Shown in pieces: positions 18,193-27,808 of a DNA stretch of 64,000 nucleotides. The DNA comes from Aquimarina sp. ERC-38 (GTDB lineage: Bacteria; Bacteroidota; Bacteroidia; Flavobacteriales; Flavobacteriaceae), in NCBI RefSeq assembly GCF_026222555.1, contig NZ_CP098511.1, forward strand, positions 539,501 through 603,500, written 5' to 3'. Position numbers and translations under genes: made by a program. Within the stretch, counting starts at the first letter, position 1, and each line of letters begins with the position of its first letter. Below the pieces are notes generated by a model that had not been told where the DNA came from, searched no databases, and was given only the letters and a program-made list of their open reading frames with translations.

Positions 18193-18472
18193 GCTCTCTT
18201 CAAAATCCGAAGCTGACCTTGTAAACATTTATAAATTTGGAATTAAACATTTTGGACCTGACCCTGCTACCATTTATCTAACTGAACTAGAAAGTTTTAT
18301 TGAGGAATTAGCAAGTCGACCGGATTTAGCCAGAGATGGATCACTTTTAGCAACATCATTAAAATTTTATCGCTACAAAGCTCATGTTATATTTTATAAA
18401 TTCTTGTCACCTAATACTATCTATGTAGTAAGAATTTTAGGTAAGCGAATGGATTTTATTTCTCATTTATAA
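18179..18472 (+). CDS. parE: ParE/RelE-superfamily toxin
   Basis: This 97-residue toxin has the ParE pattern: YRLSSKSEADLVNIYKFGIK at the N-terminus (family strand and first helix), the ELASRPDLARDG middle, YRYKAHVIFYKFL, and the terminal VVRILGKRMD strand with its conserved Arg/HxxMD-like end. ParE toxins act on DNA gyrase; some relatives act on ribosome-bound mRNA. I took ATG 18179 over TTG 18173. The start lies inside the antitoxin gene, so the two are coupled. The pair is an insertion between the ribF and serS core genes. Confidence 0.88.
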   Translation: MGNYRLSSKSEADLVNIYKFGIKHFGPDPATIYLTELESFIEELASRPDLARDGSLLATSLKFYRYKAHVIFYKFLSPNTIYVVRILGKRMDFISHL

Positions 18473-18550
18473 ATGTAATGTACCGATCAAGCATCAAGAT
18501 TTAATTTTAAAGGAATTATAAAACTATTCTTAGAAATAAGTGCTTTTAAC

Positions 18551-18558
18551 TACATTTG
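18551..18558 (+). promoter_or_regulatory. -7 promoter element of serS
   Basis: TACATTTG fits TAnnTTTG and sits 33 bases before the serS start. Confidence 0.45.
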
Positions 18559-18590
18559 TGGCTTTAAATTAATCGCTAAAAAACACTGCA

Positions 18591-19859
18591 ATGCTCGTTG
18601 TTCAGGATATTATTGCTAACAAAGAAAATTTTATAGAAGCCCTTAAAAAAAGGAATTTTGATACTTCCGTTTTTGACAAAGTCATTCAATTAGACGAACA
18701 ACGACGTGCTACTCAAACTGAATTAGATCAGACCCTGGCGGAATCTAATAAGATTTCAAAAGAAATAGGACAGCTTTTTAAAAGCGGTAAAGCAGCAGAA
18801 GCAAACGAATTAAAAGCTAAAACCGGAACACTTAAAGAGCAAAGCAAAACCTTAACTGATCAGTTGAGCGAAGCTCAAAGTGAACTGGAAAAACTTTTGT
18901 ATACGATTCCTAATATTCCTCATGATTCTGTACCCAGCGGACAAACCGACGAGGATAATGAGGAAATATTTAGATTTGGGGATATCCCAAAATTGGAAGC
19001 GACCGCCCTACCCCACTGGGAATTGGCAAAAAAATACGACATCATAGATTTTGAGTTAGGTGTCACCATTACCGGAGCAGGATTTCCAGTGTATAAAGGG
19101 AAGGGAGCACGTTTACAAAGAGCTTTGATCAACTATTTTTTGGATAAAAATACAGAAGCTGGTTATAAAGAATTTCAAGTGCCATATTTGGTGAATGAAG
19201 CTTCCGGATTAGGTACTGGTAATTTACCGGATAAAGAAGGACAGATGTATCATATTGGGAATGATGACCTGTATCTAATCCCTACCGCAGAAGTTCCGGT
19301 GACTAATATGTTTAGGGATAATTTAATCACCGAAGAAGAACTACCCATTCTTTGCACAGGTTACACCCCTTGTTTTAGAAGAGAAGCCGGTTCATACGGA
19401 GCGCATGTAAGAGGACTCAACCGATTACACCAATTTGATAAAGTAGAAATCGTTCGTATAGAAAAACCCGAAAACTCTTACCAAGTCTTAGAGGTCATGG
19501 TTGCTCATATTAAAGGTATTCTCGAAGAATTAGAGTTACCTTATCGGGTTTTACGTTTATGTGGGGGTGACCTTGGATTTACTTCTGCCTTAACTTATGA
19601 TTTTGAGGTATTTTCAACCGCGCAGGATCGTTGGCTGGAAATAAGTTCGGTTTCTAACTTTGAGACTTTTCAAGCCAATCGGTTAAAACTTCGCTATAAA
19701 AACAAAGAAGGTAAAAAACAGCTGGTTCATACATTGAATGGCAGTTCATTAGCGCTACCTCGTGTCCTTGCTGGAATTTTAGAAAATTACCAAACTTCTG
19801 ACGGAATCAGAATACCAAAGGTGTTAATTCCCTATTGCGGGTTTGATATGATTGATTAG
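18591..19859 (+). CDS. serS: Seryl-tRNA synthetase
   Basis: This 422-residue class II aminoacyl-tRNA synthetase loads serine on tRNA-Ser. Residues about 1-105 form the antiparallel coiled-coil arm that holds the long variable arm of the tRNA. The catalytic core shows motif 1 near 165 (GKGARLQRALINYFL), motif 2 (PCFRREAGSYG) near 260 and motif 3 (NGSSLALPRVLAGILE) near 382. Full length. It has its own promoter and no close operon partners. Confidence 0.97.
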   Translation: MLVVQDIIANKENFIEALKKRNFDTSVFDKVIQLDEQRRATQTELDQTLAESNKISKEIGQLFKSGKAAEANELKAKTGTLKEQSKTLTDQLSEAQSELEKLLYTIPNIPHDSVPSGQTDEDNEEIFRFGDIPKLEATALPHWELAKKYDIIDFELGVTITGAGFPVYKGKGARLQRALINYFLDKNTEAGYKEFQVPYLVNEASGLGTGNLPDKEGQMYHIGNDDLYLIPTAEVPVTNMFRDNLITEEELPILCTGYTPCFRREAGSYGAHVRGLNRLHQFDKVEIVRIEKPENSYQVLEVMVAHIKGILEELELPYRVLRLCGGDLGFTSALTYDFEVFSTAQDRWLEISSVSNFETFQANRLKLRYKNKEGKKQLVHTLNGSSLALPRVLAGILENYQTSDGIRIPKVLIPYCGFDMID

Positions 19860-20005
19860 TCTGGGTTTTGGCTGGTAGGAAAGCACGTTGTTTTGTGTAA
19901 GAGCAGCCTTACTCTTTTTAAGAAGCCGACTTGATTCTAAACAATTTTTGTATGGTTTTTGTTTAGTACTACGTATCTTTAAATCAAGTTTTAGTTAGAT
20001 AATGA

Positions 20006-20110
20006 TAGTAATGATAGGAAAAGCTATTCTCAATATCCTGAATCAAGTTCAGGACGGGTTATTTTTTTACATTTTATTACGAAAAAACACTCGAATTGAC
20101 GCTTTTTTTT
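20006..20110 (+). repeat. Dispersed intergenic repeat, copy 2
   Basis: This is homologous to 9265-9361. It contains the palindrome TCCTGAA TCAAG TTCAGGA (20033-20051), typical of REP-like elements, then the ATTACGAAAAAACACTC block and a T-rich end. It lies between serS and the TPR gene. Confidence 0.65.
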
Positions 20111-20148
20111 ATTTCAAATTAAAACACTAGGTAACTTTAATAAAAAAT

Positions 20149-21936
20149 ATGCGTTTCTTACTAATCTTTATTTTTTTATGGTTTTCCGTTTCAGTTTCCG
20201 GGCAATCCGAGCAACTGGCTAAGAACTATATGCAGCAAGGTTCTTACGAAAAAGCTTTGTCTGTTTATAAAAAATTGTATGAAAACTCCCCTAATCGTAT
20301 CAATTATATTCTTGGGGTAGTTTCCTCGCATCAACAATTAGAGCAGTTTGAAGAAGCCGAAGTTATTTTAAACCTTCAACTGGAAAAAAATCCTAATAAT
20401 TTATTATTTCTCGTAGAGTTGGGTCATCATTTTGAATTACAACAAAAAAAAGAGCTCGCCAATCAATACTACCAGAAAGCGATCACCGGATTTGATGAAA
20501 ATAACATCAACCAGGTTTTTTCTTTAGGACAGACTTTTGAAAAATACAGCTTACTCGACCAGGCTGCCATTATCTATGAACGTGGAATGAAAGCAAATCC
20601 GGGTTCTAGCTTTAACGTACAGTTAGCTAAAATTTATGGGGAACAAGGTAAAACTGAAGAAATGCTGGAAAAATACCTGTCGTTAATTCTGGAACAACCT
20701 AATTATCGTAACGTAGTACAACGTAATATCAGTGAATATATTAATGAAGATCCCGAAAACGAAGCGAATCTTGCCTTTAAAAAAGTACTTTTAAAACGAT
20801 TACAGCAAAACCCGGATATCTTATATAACGAAATGCTAAGTTGGCTTTTTGTACAACAAAAAGAATTTAAAAAAGCTTTTATTCAAGAAAAAGCAATTTA
20901 TAAACGTACAGAACAAGGTCTGGACAATATTTTGAATTTGGCTCGAACGGCAATTCAACAGGAGGATTTAAAATCTGCCACGCTTATTTTAAACTACGTA
21001 TTAGAATCCACCGCTAGTAAAGACTTAAAGTTAAAAGCCCATAAAATTATTTTGAAAGCCGAAACCGAAACGGCTCAACAACAGGATTATCAAAAAATTG
21101 AAGAAAAATATAAGCAGGTATTTGAAATCTACGGTAAATCTAGAGAAACTATTGGGTTACAAACAGATTATGCGCATTTTATCGCTTTCTACCAGGACCG
21201 GAAAAAAGAAGCGATCACTTTCTTAAAACGCTTGTTAAAAGAATTAGCCTTGTCTAGGTTTCAATCTGCCCGGGTTAAAATGGAAATGGCAGATATTTTG
21301 GTTTTAGACCAGAAGTTTAACCAGGCACTTATCTATTACACCCAAGTGCAAAATACCTTAAAAAACAACTTTTTAGCTCAAGATGCCCGATTTAAAGTAG
21401 CAAAAACAAGTTATTATAAAGGGGATTTTAAATGGGCGCAAACTCAACTGGACGTTCTTAAATCTTCGGCAACCCAATTGATTGCAAACGATGCTATGGA
21501 GTTAAGCCTAATTATTAGTGATAATTCTTTTGAAGATTCTACCCAGACAGCACTTAAAATTTTCGCCAGGGGCGATTTACTTACTTTTCAGCAAAAAAAC
21601 CAGGAAGCCATCTCTGTCTACGAACAAATATTGACTGATCATAAAGGAGAAAAAATTGAAGATGAAGCCTTTTTTCGGCAAGCACAATTATATGAAAAAG
21701 AAAAAATGTACGATAAAGCAAAACTAAACTATCAAAAAATTATTGAATTTTACCCTACTGATATTTTAGTAGATGATGCTTATTATGCGTTGGCTAACTT
21801 ATATACTTCAGTATATAATGAACCGGAAAAAGCAAAAGAACTATACGAGCGTATTATTTTTAATCATGCTAATAGTATTTATTATGTAGATGCCCGGAAA
21901 AAGTACCGGATGCTACGGGGCGATGCCATAGAATAG
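20149..21936 (+). CDS. Exported tetratricopeptide-repeat protein
   Basis: This 595-residue protein has a signal peptide (LLIFIFLWFSVSVSG, cut near GQ). Most of the rest is TPR-like helical pairs, for example YMQQGSYEKALSVYKKLYEN near residue 27, NNLLFLVELGHHFELQ, and C-terminal units FRQAQLYEKEKMYDKAKLNY and YALANLYTS near 540-570. It is a periplasmic or outer-membrane scaffold of unknown partner; such proteins are common in Flavobacteriia next to serS. The DUF4286 gene and rsmA follow with short spacing, so a three-gene operon is likely. Confidence 0.8.
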   Translation: MRFLLIFIFLWFSVSVSGQSEQLAKNYMQQGSYEKALSVYKKLYENSPNRINYILGVVSSHQQLEQFEEAEVILNLQLEKNPNNLLFLVELGHHFELQQKKELANQYYQKAITGFDENNINQVFSLGQTFEKYSLLDQAAIIYERGMKANPGSSFNVQLAKIYGEQGKTEEMLEKYLSLILEQPNYRNVVQRNISEYINEDPENEANLAFKKVLLKRLQQNPDILYNEMLSWLFVQQKEFKKAFIQEKAIYKRTEQGLDNILNLARTAIQQEDLKSATLILNYVLESTASKDLKLKAHKIILKAETETAQQQDYQKIEEKYKQVFEIYGKSRETIGLQTDYAHFIAFYQDRKKEAITFLKRLLKELALSRFQSARVKMEMADILVLDQKFNQALIYYTQVQNTLKNNFLAQDARFKVAKTSYYKGDFKWAQTQLDVLKSSATQLIANDAMELSLIISDNSFEDSTQTALKIFARGDLLTFQQKNQEAISVYEQILTDHKGEKIEDEAFFRQAQLYEKEKMYDKAKLNYQKIIEFYPTDILVDDAYYALANLYTSVYNEPEKAKELYERIIFNHANSIYYVDARKKYRMLRGDAIE

Positions 21937-21967
21937 AAATTTTCTAACTAAAATCAATTACAACTAA

Positions 21968-22288
21968 GTGGTTATTTATAATGTTACTGTTAATATAGAA
22001 GAACAGTCAGAAAAAGAATGGTTGCACTGGATGCAAACCGAACATATCCCGGAAATGCTACAGTTAGAAATGTTTTTAAAAGCCAAACTAACCAAAGTGC
22101 GGGTAGAAGAAGAAATGGGTGGAGTCACTTATTCTATTCAGTACACCGCTACTGATCAAAAGGGGTTAGACCAGTATTATCGGGAGCATGCAGAAGTTTT
22201 ACGGAGTAAGAACCATAAATTTGCAGGTAAGTTTGTAGCTTTCCGAACAGAACTAGAAGTTATTGGAGAATTTGTAAAGCCACACTAA
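21968..22288 (+). CDS. DUF4286 family protein
   Basis: This 106-residue protein of the Bacteroidota-typical DUF4286 family starts VIYNVTVNIEEQSEKEWLHW and ends with FRTELEVIGEF. The fold is probably a ferredoxin-like alpha-beta dimer, as in EthD/ABM-type proteins. GTG at 21968 is the start: it precedes the family's first strand, and no ATG fits. It lies 31 bases after the TPR gene and 21 before rsmA. The function is unknown. Confidence 0.85.
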   Translation: MVIYNVTVNIEEQSEKEWLHWMQTEHIPEMLQLEMFLKAKLTKVRVEEEMGGVTYSIQYTATDQKGLDQYYREHAEVLRSKNHKFAGKFVAFRTELEVIGEFVKPH

Positions 22289-22309
22289 AAGCTTTAGCTA
22301 AAGTATTTT

Positions 22310-23164
22310 ATGAGAAATAGAAAAAAGTATGATCAAAATAGTCCTTCCAAAAAAAGAAAAGATGATCCTACTCAAGTAAAAGCAAAAAAACACCTGGGGC
22401 AACACTTTTTAAAAGATGAAAGTATCGCCAAAAAAATTGGGGATACGCTTACGTTAACCAATTATAAACATGTGTTAGAAATTGGTCCCGGTATGGGCGT
22501 TTTGACTAAATATCTCTTATTAAAAGAGGTAGAAGTAGTGGTTATGGAGCTAGATAGTGAATCTGTGATCTACCTGAACCACAGTTTTCCTCTAGAACAC
22601 CCTAAATTGGTTAAAGATGACACCTTTACCGTAATTGAAGCGGATTTTTTAAAGTTTGATTTAAGCACTTTATTTCCAAATAAACCTTTTGCTATTACTG
22701 GTAACTTCCCTTATAATATTTCTACCCAAATTGTTTTTAAAGTATTGGAAAATAAAGAACGTATTCCGGAATTCACGGGTATGTTTCAAAAAGAAGTAGC
22801 CAAACGTATTTGTGAAAAAGAAGGTTCTAAAGCCTACGGTATTTTGTCCGTACTCGTACAGGCTTATTATGAAGTCGAATACCTGTTTACCGTGCACCCT
22901 CAGGTTTTTGACCCACCTCCTAAAGTTCAAAGCGGGGTAATTAGGTTGATAAGCAAAAATATTACAGATCTAGGGTGCTCTGATCCGTTATTTTTTAAAG
23001 TGGTAAAAGCTGGTTTTAACCAGCGACGTAAAACTTTACGGAATAGTTTAAAATCTTTGGAACTCTCCGATACGCTTAAAGAAAACTCTGTTCTCAACTA
23101 CAGACCCGAACAGTTATCTGTAGCCCAATTTATAGAATTAACACAATTGATAGAAAAAGGCTAG
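22310..23164 (+). CDS. rsmA: 16S rRNA dimethyladenosine transferase
   Basis: This 284-residue SAM-dependent enzyme dimethylates two adjacent adenines near the 3' end of 16S rRNA. Motifs are [19 protein letters not shown] near residue 25 (substrate entry), [14 protein letters not shown] (SAM-binding motif I), ADFLKFDL, and the catalytic GNFPYNIST (NxPY) near 131. The C-terminal helical domain includes [13 protein letters not shown]. It is the last gene of the TPR-DUF4286-rsmA group. Confidence 0.96.
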   Translation: MRNRKKYDQNSPSKKRKDDPTQVKAKKHLGQHFLKDESIAKKIGDTLTLTNYKHVLEIGPGMGVLTKYLLLKEVEVVVMELDSESVIYLNHSFPLEHPKLVKDDTFTVIEADFLKFDLSTLFPNKPFAITGNFPYNISTQIVFKVLENKERIPEFTGMFQKEVAKRICEKEGSKAYGILSVLVQAYYEVEYLFTVHPQVFDPPPKVQSGVIRLISKNITDLGCSDPLFFKVVKAGFNQRRKTLRNSLKSLELSDTLKENSVLNYRPEQLSVAQFIELTQLIEKG

Positions 23165-23225
23165 TTAAATTTGGTTTCAAAATAAAAGCTAAATGGTTTC
23201 AACACCTCACCTGATATACTTTACT

Positions 23226-23233
23226 TATCTTTG
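23226..23233 (+). promoter_or_regulatory. -7 promoter element of mgtE
   Basis: TATCTTTG fits TAnnTTTG, 33 bases before the mgtE start. Confidence 0.4.
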
Positions 23234-23266
23234 ACCAGCCGGAAGTAAAACCTATAAACCCACCCC

Positions 23267-24622
23267 ATGGAATTTTTAATATCCAAAGAATTTATAGAGC
23301 AAATCAAAGGGTACATTACAAGAAAGGACGAGGTTTTACTGGAAGCTACCCTACAGGAAATTCACTTTGCCGATATCGCCGAAATTATTGACGAGCTTAG
23401 CCTGGAAGAAGCGACTTATCTTATCAAACTATTAGATAGTGAAAAAACATCCGAAGCCCTTATGGAGCTTGAAGAGGATGTGCGAAACCGTATTCTTGAA
23501 AACCTTTCTGCTAAAGAAATTGCCGAAGAACTGGAAGAAATGGATACGGATGATGCCGCGGATATCATCTCTGAACTTCCAGAAGAACGTGTAGAAAATA
23601 TAATCGCCGAAATTGAAGATTCGGTACATGCTAATAATATTGTTGAACTCCTTACGTATGATGAAGATTCTGCCGGGGGGTTGATGGCAAAAGAACTGGT
23701 TAAAGTAAATGAAAACTGGACCGTAGCCGGATGTGTCAGTGAGATGAGGCAACAAGCTGAAAATGTAACTCGGGTTCATTCTATTTACGTAGTGGACTCT
23801 TTGGGGAAATTAAAAGGACGTCTTTCTCTAAAAGATTTATTAACCGCACCTGCAAAAGCACATATCAGCGAAGTATATATTCCCAAAGTAGACTATGTAA
23901 GCGTAGAAACTAAGGGAGAAGATGTTGCCCGAATTATGACTAAATATGACCTGGAAGCCATTCCGGTAGTAGATCACGAAGGGGTTTTAGTGGGACGTAT
24001 AACTATCGATGATATTGTAGATTTTATTCGAGAAGAAGCAGAAAAAGATTATCAAATGGCTGCGGGAATCTCACAAGATGTAGAAGCTGATGATAATGTA
24101 TGGCAGCTTACCCGCGCCCGTTTACCCTGGCTGATCCTTGGCCTTTTTGGGGGATTAGGCAGTGTTTTTATCATGGAAGGTTTTGAAGAAGTCATGATGA
24201 ACCCGGAATTCAGAAGCCTGTTTTTTTATACCCCTTTAATCGCAGCGATGGCTGGAAATGTTGGTGTTCAATCATCCGCTATCATTGTTCAGGGATTAGC
24301 AAATAACGCGGTTAAAGGCAGTTTACTAAACCGGTTATTAAAAGAAATTGGCTTAAGCTTAATTAACGGAACTGCCCTTGCCGTTTTAATTATCCTTTTT
24401 GGACTGGTTATGAAATATGAAATTTCTTTTAGCCTGACTATTGCCATTGCCTTGATGAGTGTCATTATAGTAGCAGCACTTATTGGAACTTTTGTGCCTA
24501 TAATTTTAGATAAAAGAGGAATTGATCCTGCGATTGCTACCGGGCCCTTTATCACCACAAGTAATGATATTTTTGGGATATTCCTGTTTTTTTATATTGC
24601 AAAGTTAATTTTAGGGTTTTAA
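23267..24622 (+). CDS. mgtE: Magnesium transporter MgtE
   Basis: This 451-residue inner-membrane Mg2+ channel has a cytoplasmic acidic N domain (about 10-130, with DDAADIISELPEE), two CBS domains (about 140-195 and 200-255), a plug helix region with REEAEKDYQMAAG, and five membrane helices from about 285. Channel residues are seen in MAGNVGVQSSAIIVQGLA and in the last helix (TSNDIFGIFLFF) with the conserved Asp. The N and CBS domains sense intracellular Mg2+. Full length, monocistronic. Confidence 0.95.
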   Translation: MEFLISKEFIEQIKGYITRKDEVLLEATLQEIHFADIAEIIDELSLEEATYLIKLLDSEKTSEALMELEEDVRNRILENLSAKEIAEELEEMDTDDAADIISELPEERVENIIAEIEDSVHANNIVELLTYDEDSAGGLMAKELVKVNENWTVAGCVSEMRQQAENVTRVHSIYVVDSLGKLKGRLSLKDLLTAPAKAHISEVYIPKVDYVSVETKGEDVARIMTKYDLEAIPVVDHEGVLVGRITIDDIVDFIREEAEKDYQMAAGISQDVEADDNVWQLTRARLPWLILGLFGGLGSVFIMEGFEEVMMNPEFRSLFFYTPLIAAMAGNVGVQSSAIIVQGLANNAVKGSLLNRLLKEIGLSLINGTALAVLIILFGLVMKYEISFSLTIAIALMSVIIVAALIGTFVPIILDKRGIDPAIATGPFITTSNDIFGIFLFFYIAKLILGF

Positions 24623-24719
24623 AATAGATTTTGTCACACTACTAAATTTCTGTTTATCATAGTTAATCCTATTTTAGCATGATATTTCACATTTTCATTC
24701 GTATTCAACAACAACCATC

Positions 24720-25628
24720 ATGCAACAAATAACACTAGCCTTAGACTGGACGCCTAATACAAATCATTTAGGTTTTTTTATTGCTAAAGAAAAAGAGTTT
24801 TATAAAGAAAAGGGTATTGACCTTAACATTATAGATCCTTCCAAAGATAACTACCAGGAAACTCCGGCAAAAAAAGTAGAACTAGGCAAAGCTGATCTGG
24901 CTTTATGTCCGCTGGAAAGTATTATCAGTTACCAAACAAAATCCAAACCCTTTGATTTAATTGCTATAGCCGCACTCTTACAAGAAGATTTAAGTGCAAT
25001 TGTTACCCGTAATGACGGATCCATAGCAACCCCTAAAGATTTAGATGGAAAAATATATGCCTCTTACAAAGCCCGTTATGAAGACGAAATCGTTAAATGC
25101 ATGATAAAAAACGACGGTGGCGAAGGCAACTTAGACCTTACATACCCTGAGAAGTTAGGAATTTGGGATACCATTTTAAATGGTGCATACGATGCTACGT
25201 GGATTTTTATGAATTGGGAAGCACAGCAAGAAGGTATTTCTAATAAAAACCTAAATTATTTTAAAATGAAGGACTATGGTATTCCTTATTCGTATTCTCC
25301 GGTTATTGCAGTAAGTCAAAAAAAGCTTTTAGAGCAAGGTGATACTTACCGCAATTTTTTATCAGCTACTAAAAAAGGGTATATATACGCAAAAGAAAAT
25401 CAAACCGAAGCATTAGCAATTTTGACGAAAGTAGTTCCTAAAAAAGACCATTTGATCAACCTAGAAAAATCACTGGAAGCTACAATTCCTTATTTTGGAA
25501 CACAAGATTGGGGGCATATGGATTCTCAAAATGTTACTGATTTTTTAAATTGGTTAGCTGAGCATCAATTAGAAAAACAAGAACTTAAACCCGATCAGTT
25601 GTTCACCAATAATTATTTAGAAAAATAA
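24720..25628 (+). CDS. NMT1/THI5-like protein, apparently cytosolic
   Basis: This 302-residue protein of the periplasmic-binding type II fold starts directly with ITLALDWTPNTNHLGFFIAK, the family's first strand, and includes KADLALCPLESIISYQ and ATWIFMNWEAQ. No signal peptide or lipobox precedes the domain, and no ABC permease or ATPase gene is adjacent. It is therefore unlikely to be a transport binding protein. Fungal THI5 and some bacterial relatives are cytosolic pyrimidine-precursor enzymes, but the Cys-rich THI5 motif is absent, so the activity is unknown. It stands alone before tRNA-Leu(TAG). Confidence 0.75.
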   Translation: MQQITLALDWTPNTNHLGFFIAKEKEFYKEKGIDLNIIDPSKDNYQETPAKKVELGKADLALCPLESIISYQTKSKPFDLIAIAALLQEDLSAIVTRNDGSIATPKDLDGKIYASYKARYEDEIVKCMIKNDGGEGNLDLTYPEKLGIWDTILNGAYDATWIFMNWEAQQEGISNKNLNYFKMKDYGIPYSYSPVIAVSQKKLLEQGDTYRNFLSATKKGYIYAKENQTEALAILTKVVPKKDHLINLEKSLEATIPYFGTQDWGHMDSQNVTDFLNWLAEHQLEKQELKPDQLFTNNYLEK

Positions 25629-25660
25629 AATCGATTTCTTTACCGTTTCTTTGAATTTTG

Positions 25661-25668
25661 TATATTTG
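25661..25668 (+). promoter_or_regulatory. -7 promoter element of tRNA-Leu(TAG)
   Basis: TATATTTG fits TAnnTTTG exactly, about 37 bases before the mature tRNA 5' end. Confidence 0.5.
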
Positions 25669-25704
25669 CACTCACTTTTACAGAATTAGTGGTAAAAGTG
25701 ATAT

Positions 25705-25786
25705 GCGGGCGTGGTGGAATTGGTAGACACGCTAGACTTAGGATCTAGTGCCGCGAGGTGTGGGAGTTCGAGTCTCCCCGCCCGCA
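25705..25786 (+). tRNA. tRNA-Leu(TAG)
   Basis: The acceptor stem GCGGGCG/CGCCCGC, D-arm GGTGGAATTGGTAGACAC, anticodon stem CTAGA/TCTAG with loop CTTAGGA (anticodon TAG), long variable arm and T-loop AGTTCGAGTCT all fold as a class II leucine tRNA. CCA is not encoded. Confidence 0.96.
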
Positions 25787-25796
25787 CAGCCTAAGA

Positions 25797-25825
25797 AAAC
25801 CCAACTTTTCAAAGTTGGGTTTTTT
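25797..25825 (+). terminator. Terminator after tRNA-Leu(TAG)
   Basis: The perfect inverted repeat AAACCCAACTTT / AAAGTTGGGTTT (in practice about 10-11 bp with a small loop) runs into TTT. Confidence 0.85.
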
Positions 25826-26427
25826 GTTTGGGTAACACGTGGGGTAACACATTTATAGCTATATATTTGTATTAAGGTGTTTCTGTTTTACTTTTTTAAT
25901 AAATTTATAGTCTATGAAGTAGGTAACACTATGGCAAACTATTACTCTAACGGGGAAGGTAAGTAACAAAGATTTGAACTTGTATTTCTATTATTTTTTG
26001 CTTTTCAGTTTACGATTAGGACTTACCAGCATAATTAATATTGAGTTTATATATAGGATCAGACTATAGTATACTGTAAAATTTCAAAATAAAGATATTT
26101 TCTAAGAAACTTGCATTGATAATAATAATGCACTACTAAAACAATATCTAACATGAATTCTAACCTTCTTATTTTTAATTTTTATAATTTTCTGTAGTTT
26201 GATTTTTGTTTTATTAAACTTGATTTTGCCTTAATTTCTAAAAAAACAAATTATCAACTATTTCTCTTCAAAACAAACGATCTATAAATATTAGAATCAA
26301 AACTTTTTTAATTCTATTTAGAAAATATATTACAAATAAAAACCTTTCCAAAAACTTATCCACAGATAATTTCTGTTGTCTTTAAATAACTAAAACCTTT
26401 AAATTCAATAAAATACAAATTATATAG
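25826..26427. other. Gene-less AT-rich stretch after tRNA-Leu
   Basis: I find no open frame of useful length. A GGGTAACAC motif occurs twice within 25 bases of the tRNA terminator and once more, shorter, at about 25922. The rest is AT-rich with many stops on both strands. This may be the decayed edge of an element inserted at the tRNA, since accessory genes begin directly after it. Confidence 0.5.
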
Positions 26428-26488
26428 TTACGGAATAACCGTAAATACTTATTTGGATATATTCCTAATTAGTGGAATTATTCCTAAT
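26428..26488 (+). promoter_or_regulatory. Operator-like inverted repeats before dinB
   Basis: TTACGG and CCGTAA form a perfect inverted repeat with a five-base spacer (26428-26444). ATTCC...GGAAT forms another (26461-26478), and ATTCCTAAT is repeated directly at 26461 and 26480. A damage-inducible dinB-dnaE operon is expected to be under a LexA- or UmuD-like repressor; no repressor gene is adjacent. Which repeat is the operator is not known. Confidence 0.4.
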
Positions 26489-26539
26489 AACTAAATATTT
26501 GTGGTACATTTACTACAGCAATCCTAAATAACCCGTACC

Positions 26540-27754
26540 ATGAAAACCGCTATTCTACATTTTGACCTGGATACTTTTTTCGTTTCCTGTGAACGTTTAA
26601 TGAATTCTGAACTGGTGAACAAACCAGTACTGGTAGGGGGTACGGGAGACCGGGGGGTCGTAGCTGCTTGTAGTTATGAAACCCGGCCTTTTGGGGTACA
26701 TTCCGGAATGTCCATGCGGATCGCCCAACAACTATGCCCTGAAGCCGTTTTTGTAAAAGGGAATTCAATGTCCTACATGCGCTATTCTGAAATGGTAACC
26801 CAGATTATTAGGGAAGCCGTACCTGCCTTAGAACGGGCAAGCGTGGATGAGTTTTACGCAGATTTAACGGGTATGGATAGGTTTTTTGGCACCTACAAAT
26901 TTGCTAAAGAACTGCGTACTAAAATTATTAAGGAAACAGGCTTGCCTATTTCTTTTGGCTTATCACAAAACAAAACCGTCAGTAAAGTAGCTACCGGAGA
27001 AGCGAAACCTAATAACCAGATTAAAATTGATGAGGGCTTCGAGAAAAAGTTCTTAGCCCCGTTAGCTATCCGGAAGATACCTATGGTGGGTAAAGCTTCT
27101 GCTGAAATTTTACGCAATTTGGGGATCCACGAAGTTCGCTTATTACAGCAAATGCCGGTTGAAATGGTAGAATCCGTACTAGGTAAAAATGGAAGGACTA
27201 TCTGGGAACGGGCTAATGGTATTGATAACCGGCCTATTGTACTTTTTAACGATAGAAAGTCTATTTCTACCGAGCGAACGTATAACCTGGATACCATTGA
27301 TGTTGTTAAACTACAGGCAACACTCATTGCCATGGGCGAACATCTGGCCTACAACCTACGCAGGGAAAATAAGTTAACCTCCTGCGTGGCAGTAAAGATC
27401 CGGTATTCTAATTTTGATACGGAAACCAAGCAGGTACGTATCCCTTATACCAGTGCGGATCATATCATCTTACCGAAGCTTCAGGATTTATTTGCTAAAC
27501 TTTACAATCGTAGGTTATTAGTTCGGTTAATTGGAATTCGGTTCTCCAATATTGTAGGCGGTAATTACCAAATCAATATGTTTGACGATAGTACGAGTAA
27601 ACTTAATCTATACAACGCCTTGGATACGATTAAAAACCGTTACGGGGCTTCGGCTGTAATCCGGGCATCTACTTTGGGAGTGAAAACCATTCGTGACCGG
27701 AGAAACCCTTTTAAAGATGCCCCACCTATTCTTTACGCCCATAGAAAACAGTAA
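26540..27754 (+). CDS. dinB: Y-family DNA polymerase IV
   Basis: This 404-residue translesion polymerase has the catalytic motifs HFDLDTFFVSCE at residues 7-18 (first Asp) and SVDEFYADLTGMDRFFG near 100 (second Asp and Glu), the GLSQNKTVSKVATGEAKPN palm/thumb part near 140, and a C-terminal little-finger domain (from about 245). The C-terminus lacks a clear beta-clamp QLxLF site, although NYQINMFDD may serve. It is the first gene of a damage-tolerance operon with the dnaE-like gene 54 bases downstream. Confidence 0.93.
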   Translation: MKTAILHFDLDTFFVSCERLMNSELVNKPVLVGGTGDRGVVAACSYETRPFGVHSGMSMRIAQQLCPEAVFVKGNSMSYMRYSEMVTQIIREAVPALERASVDEFYADLTGMDRFFGTYKFAKELRTKIIKETGLPISFGLSQNKTVSKVATGEAKPNNQIKIDEGFEKKFLAPLAIRKIPMVGKASAEILRNLGIHEVRLLQQMPVEMVESVLGKNGRTIWERANGIDNRPIVLFNDRKSISTERTYNLDTIDVVKLQATLIAMGEHLAYNLRRENKLTSCVAVKIRYSNFDTETKQVRIPYTSADHIILPKLQDLFAKLYNRRLLVRLIGIRFSNIVGGNYQINMFDDSTSKLNLYNALDTIKNRYGASAVIRASTLGVKTIRDRRNPFKDAPPILYAHRKQ

Positions 27755-27808
27755 GTACTACTAATTTTATAATAAACCTGGATTGATAAACTTTACCTAA
27801 CCCCCATT

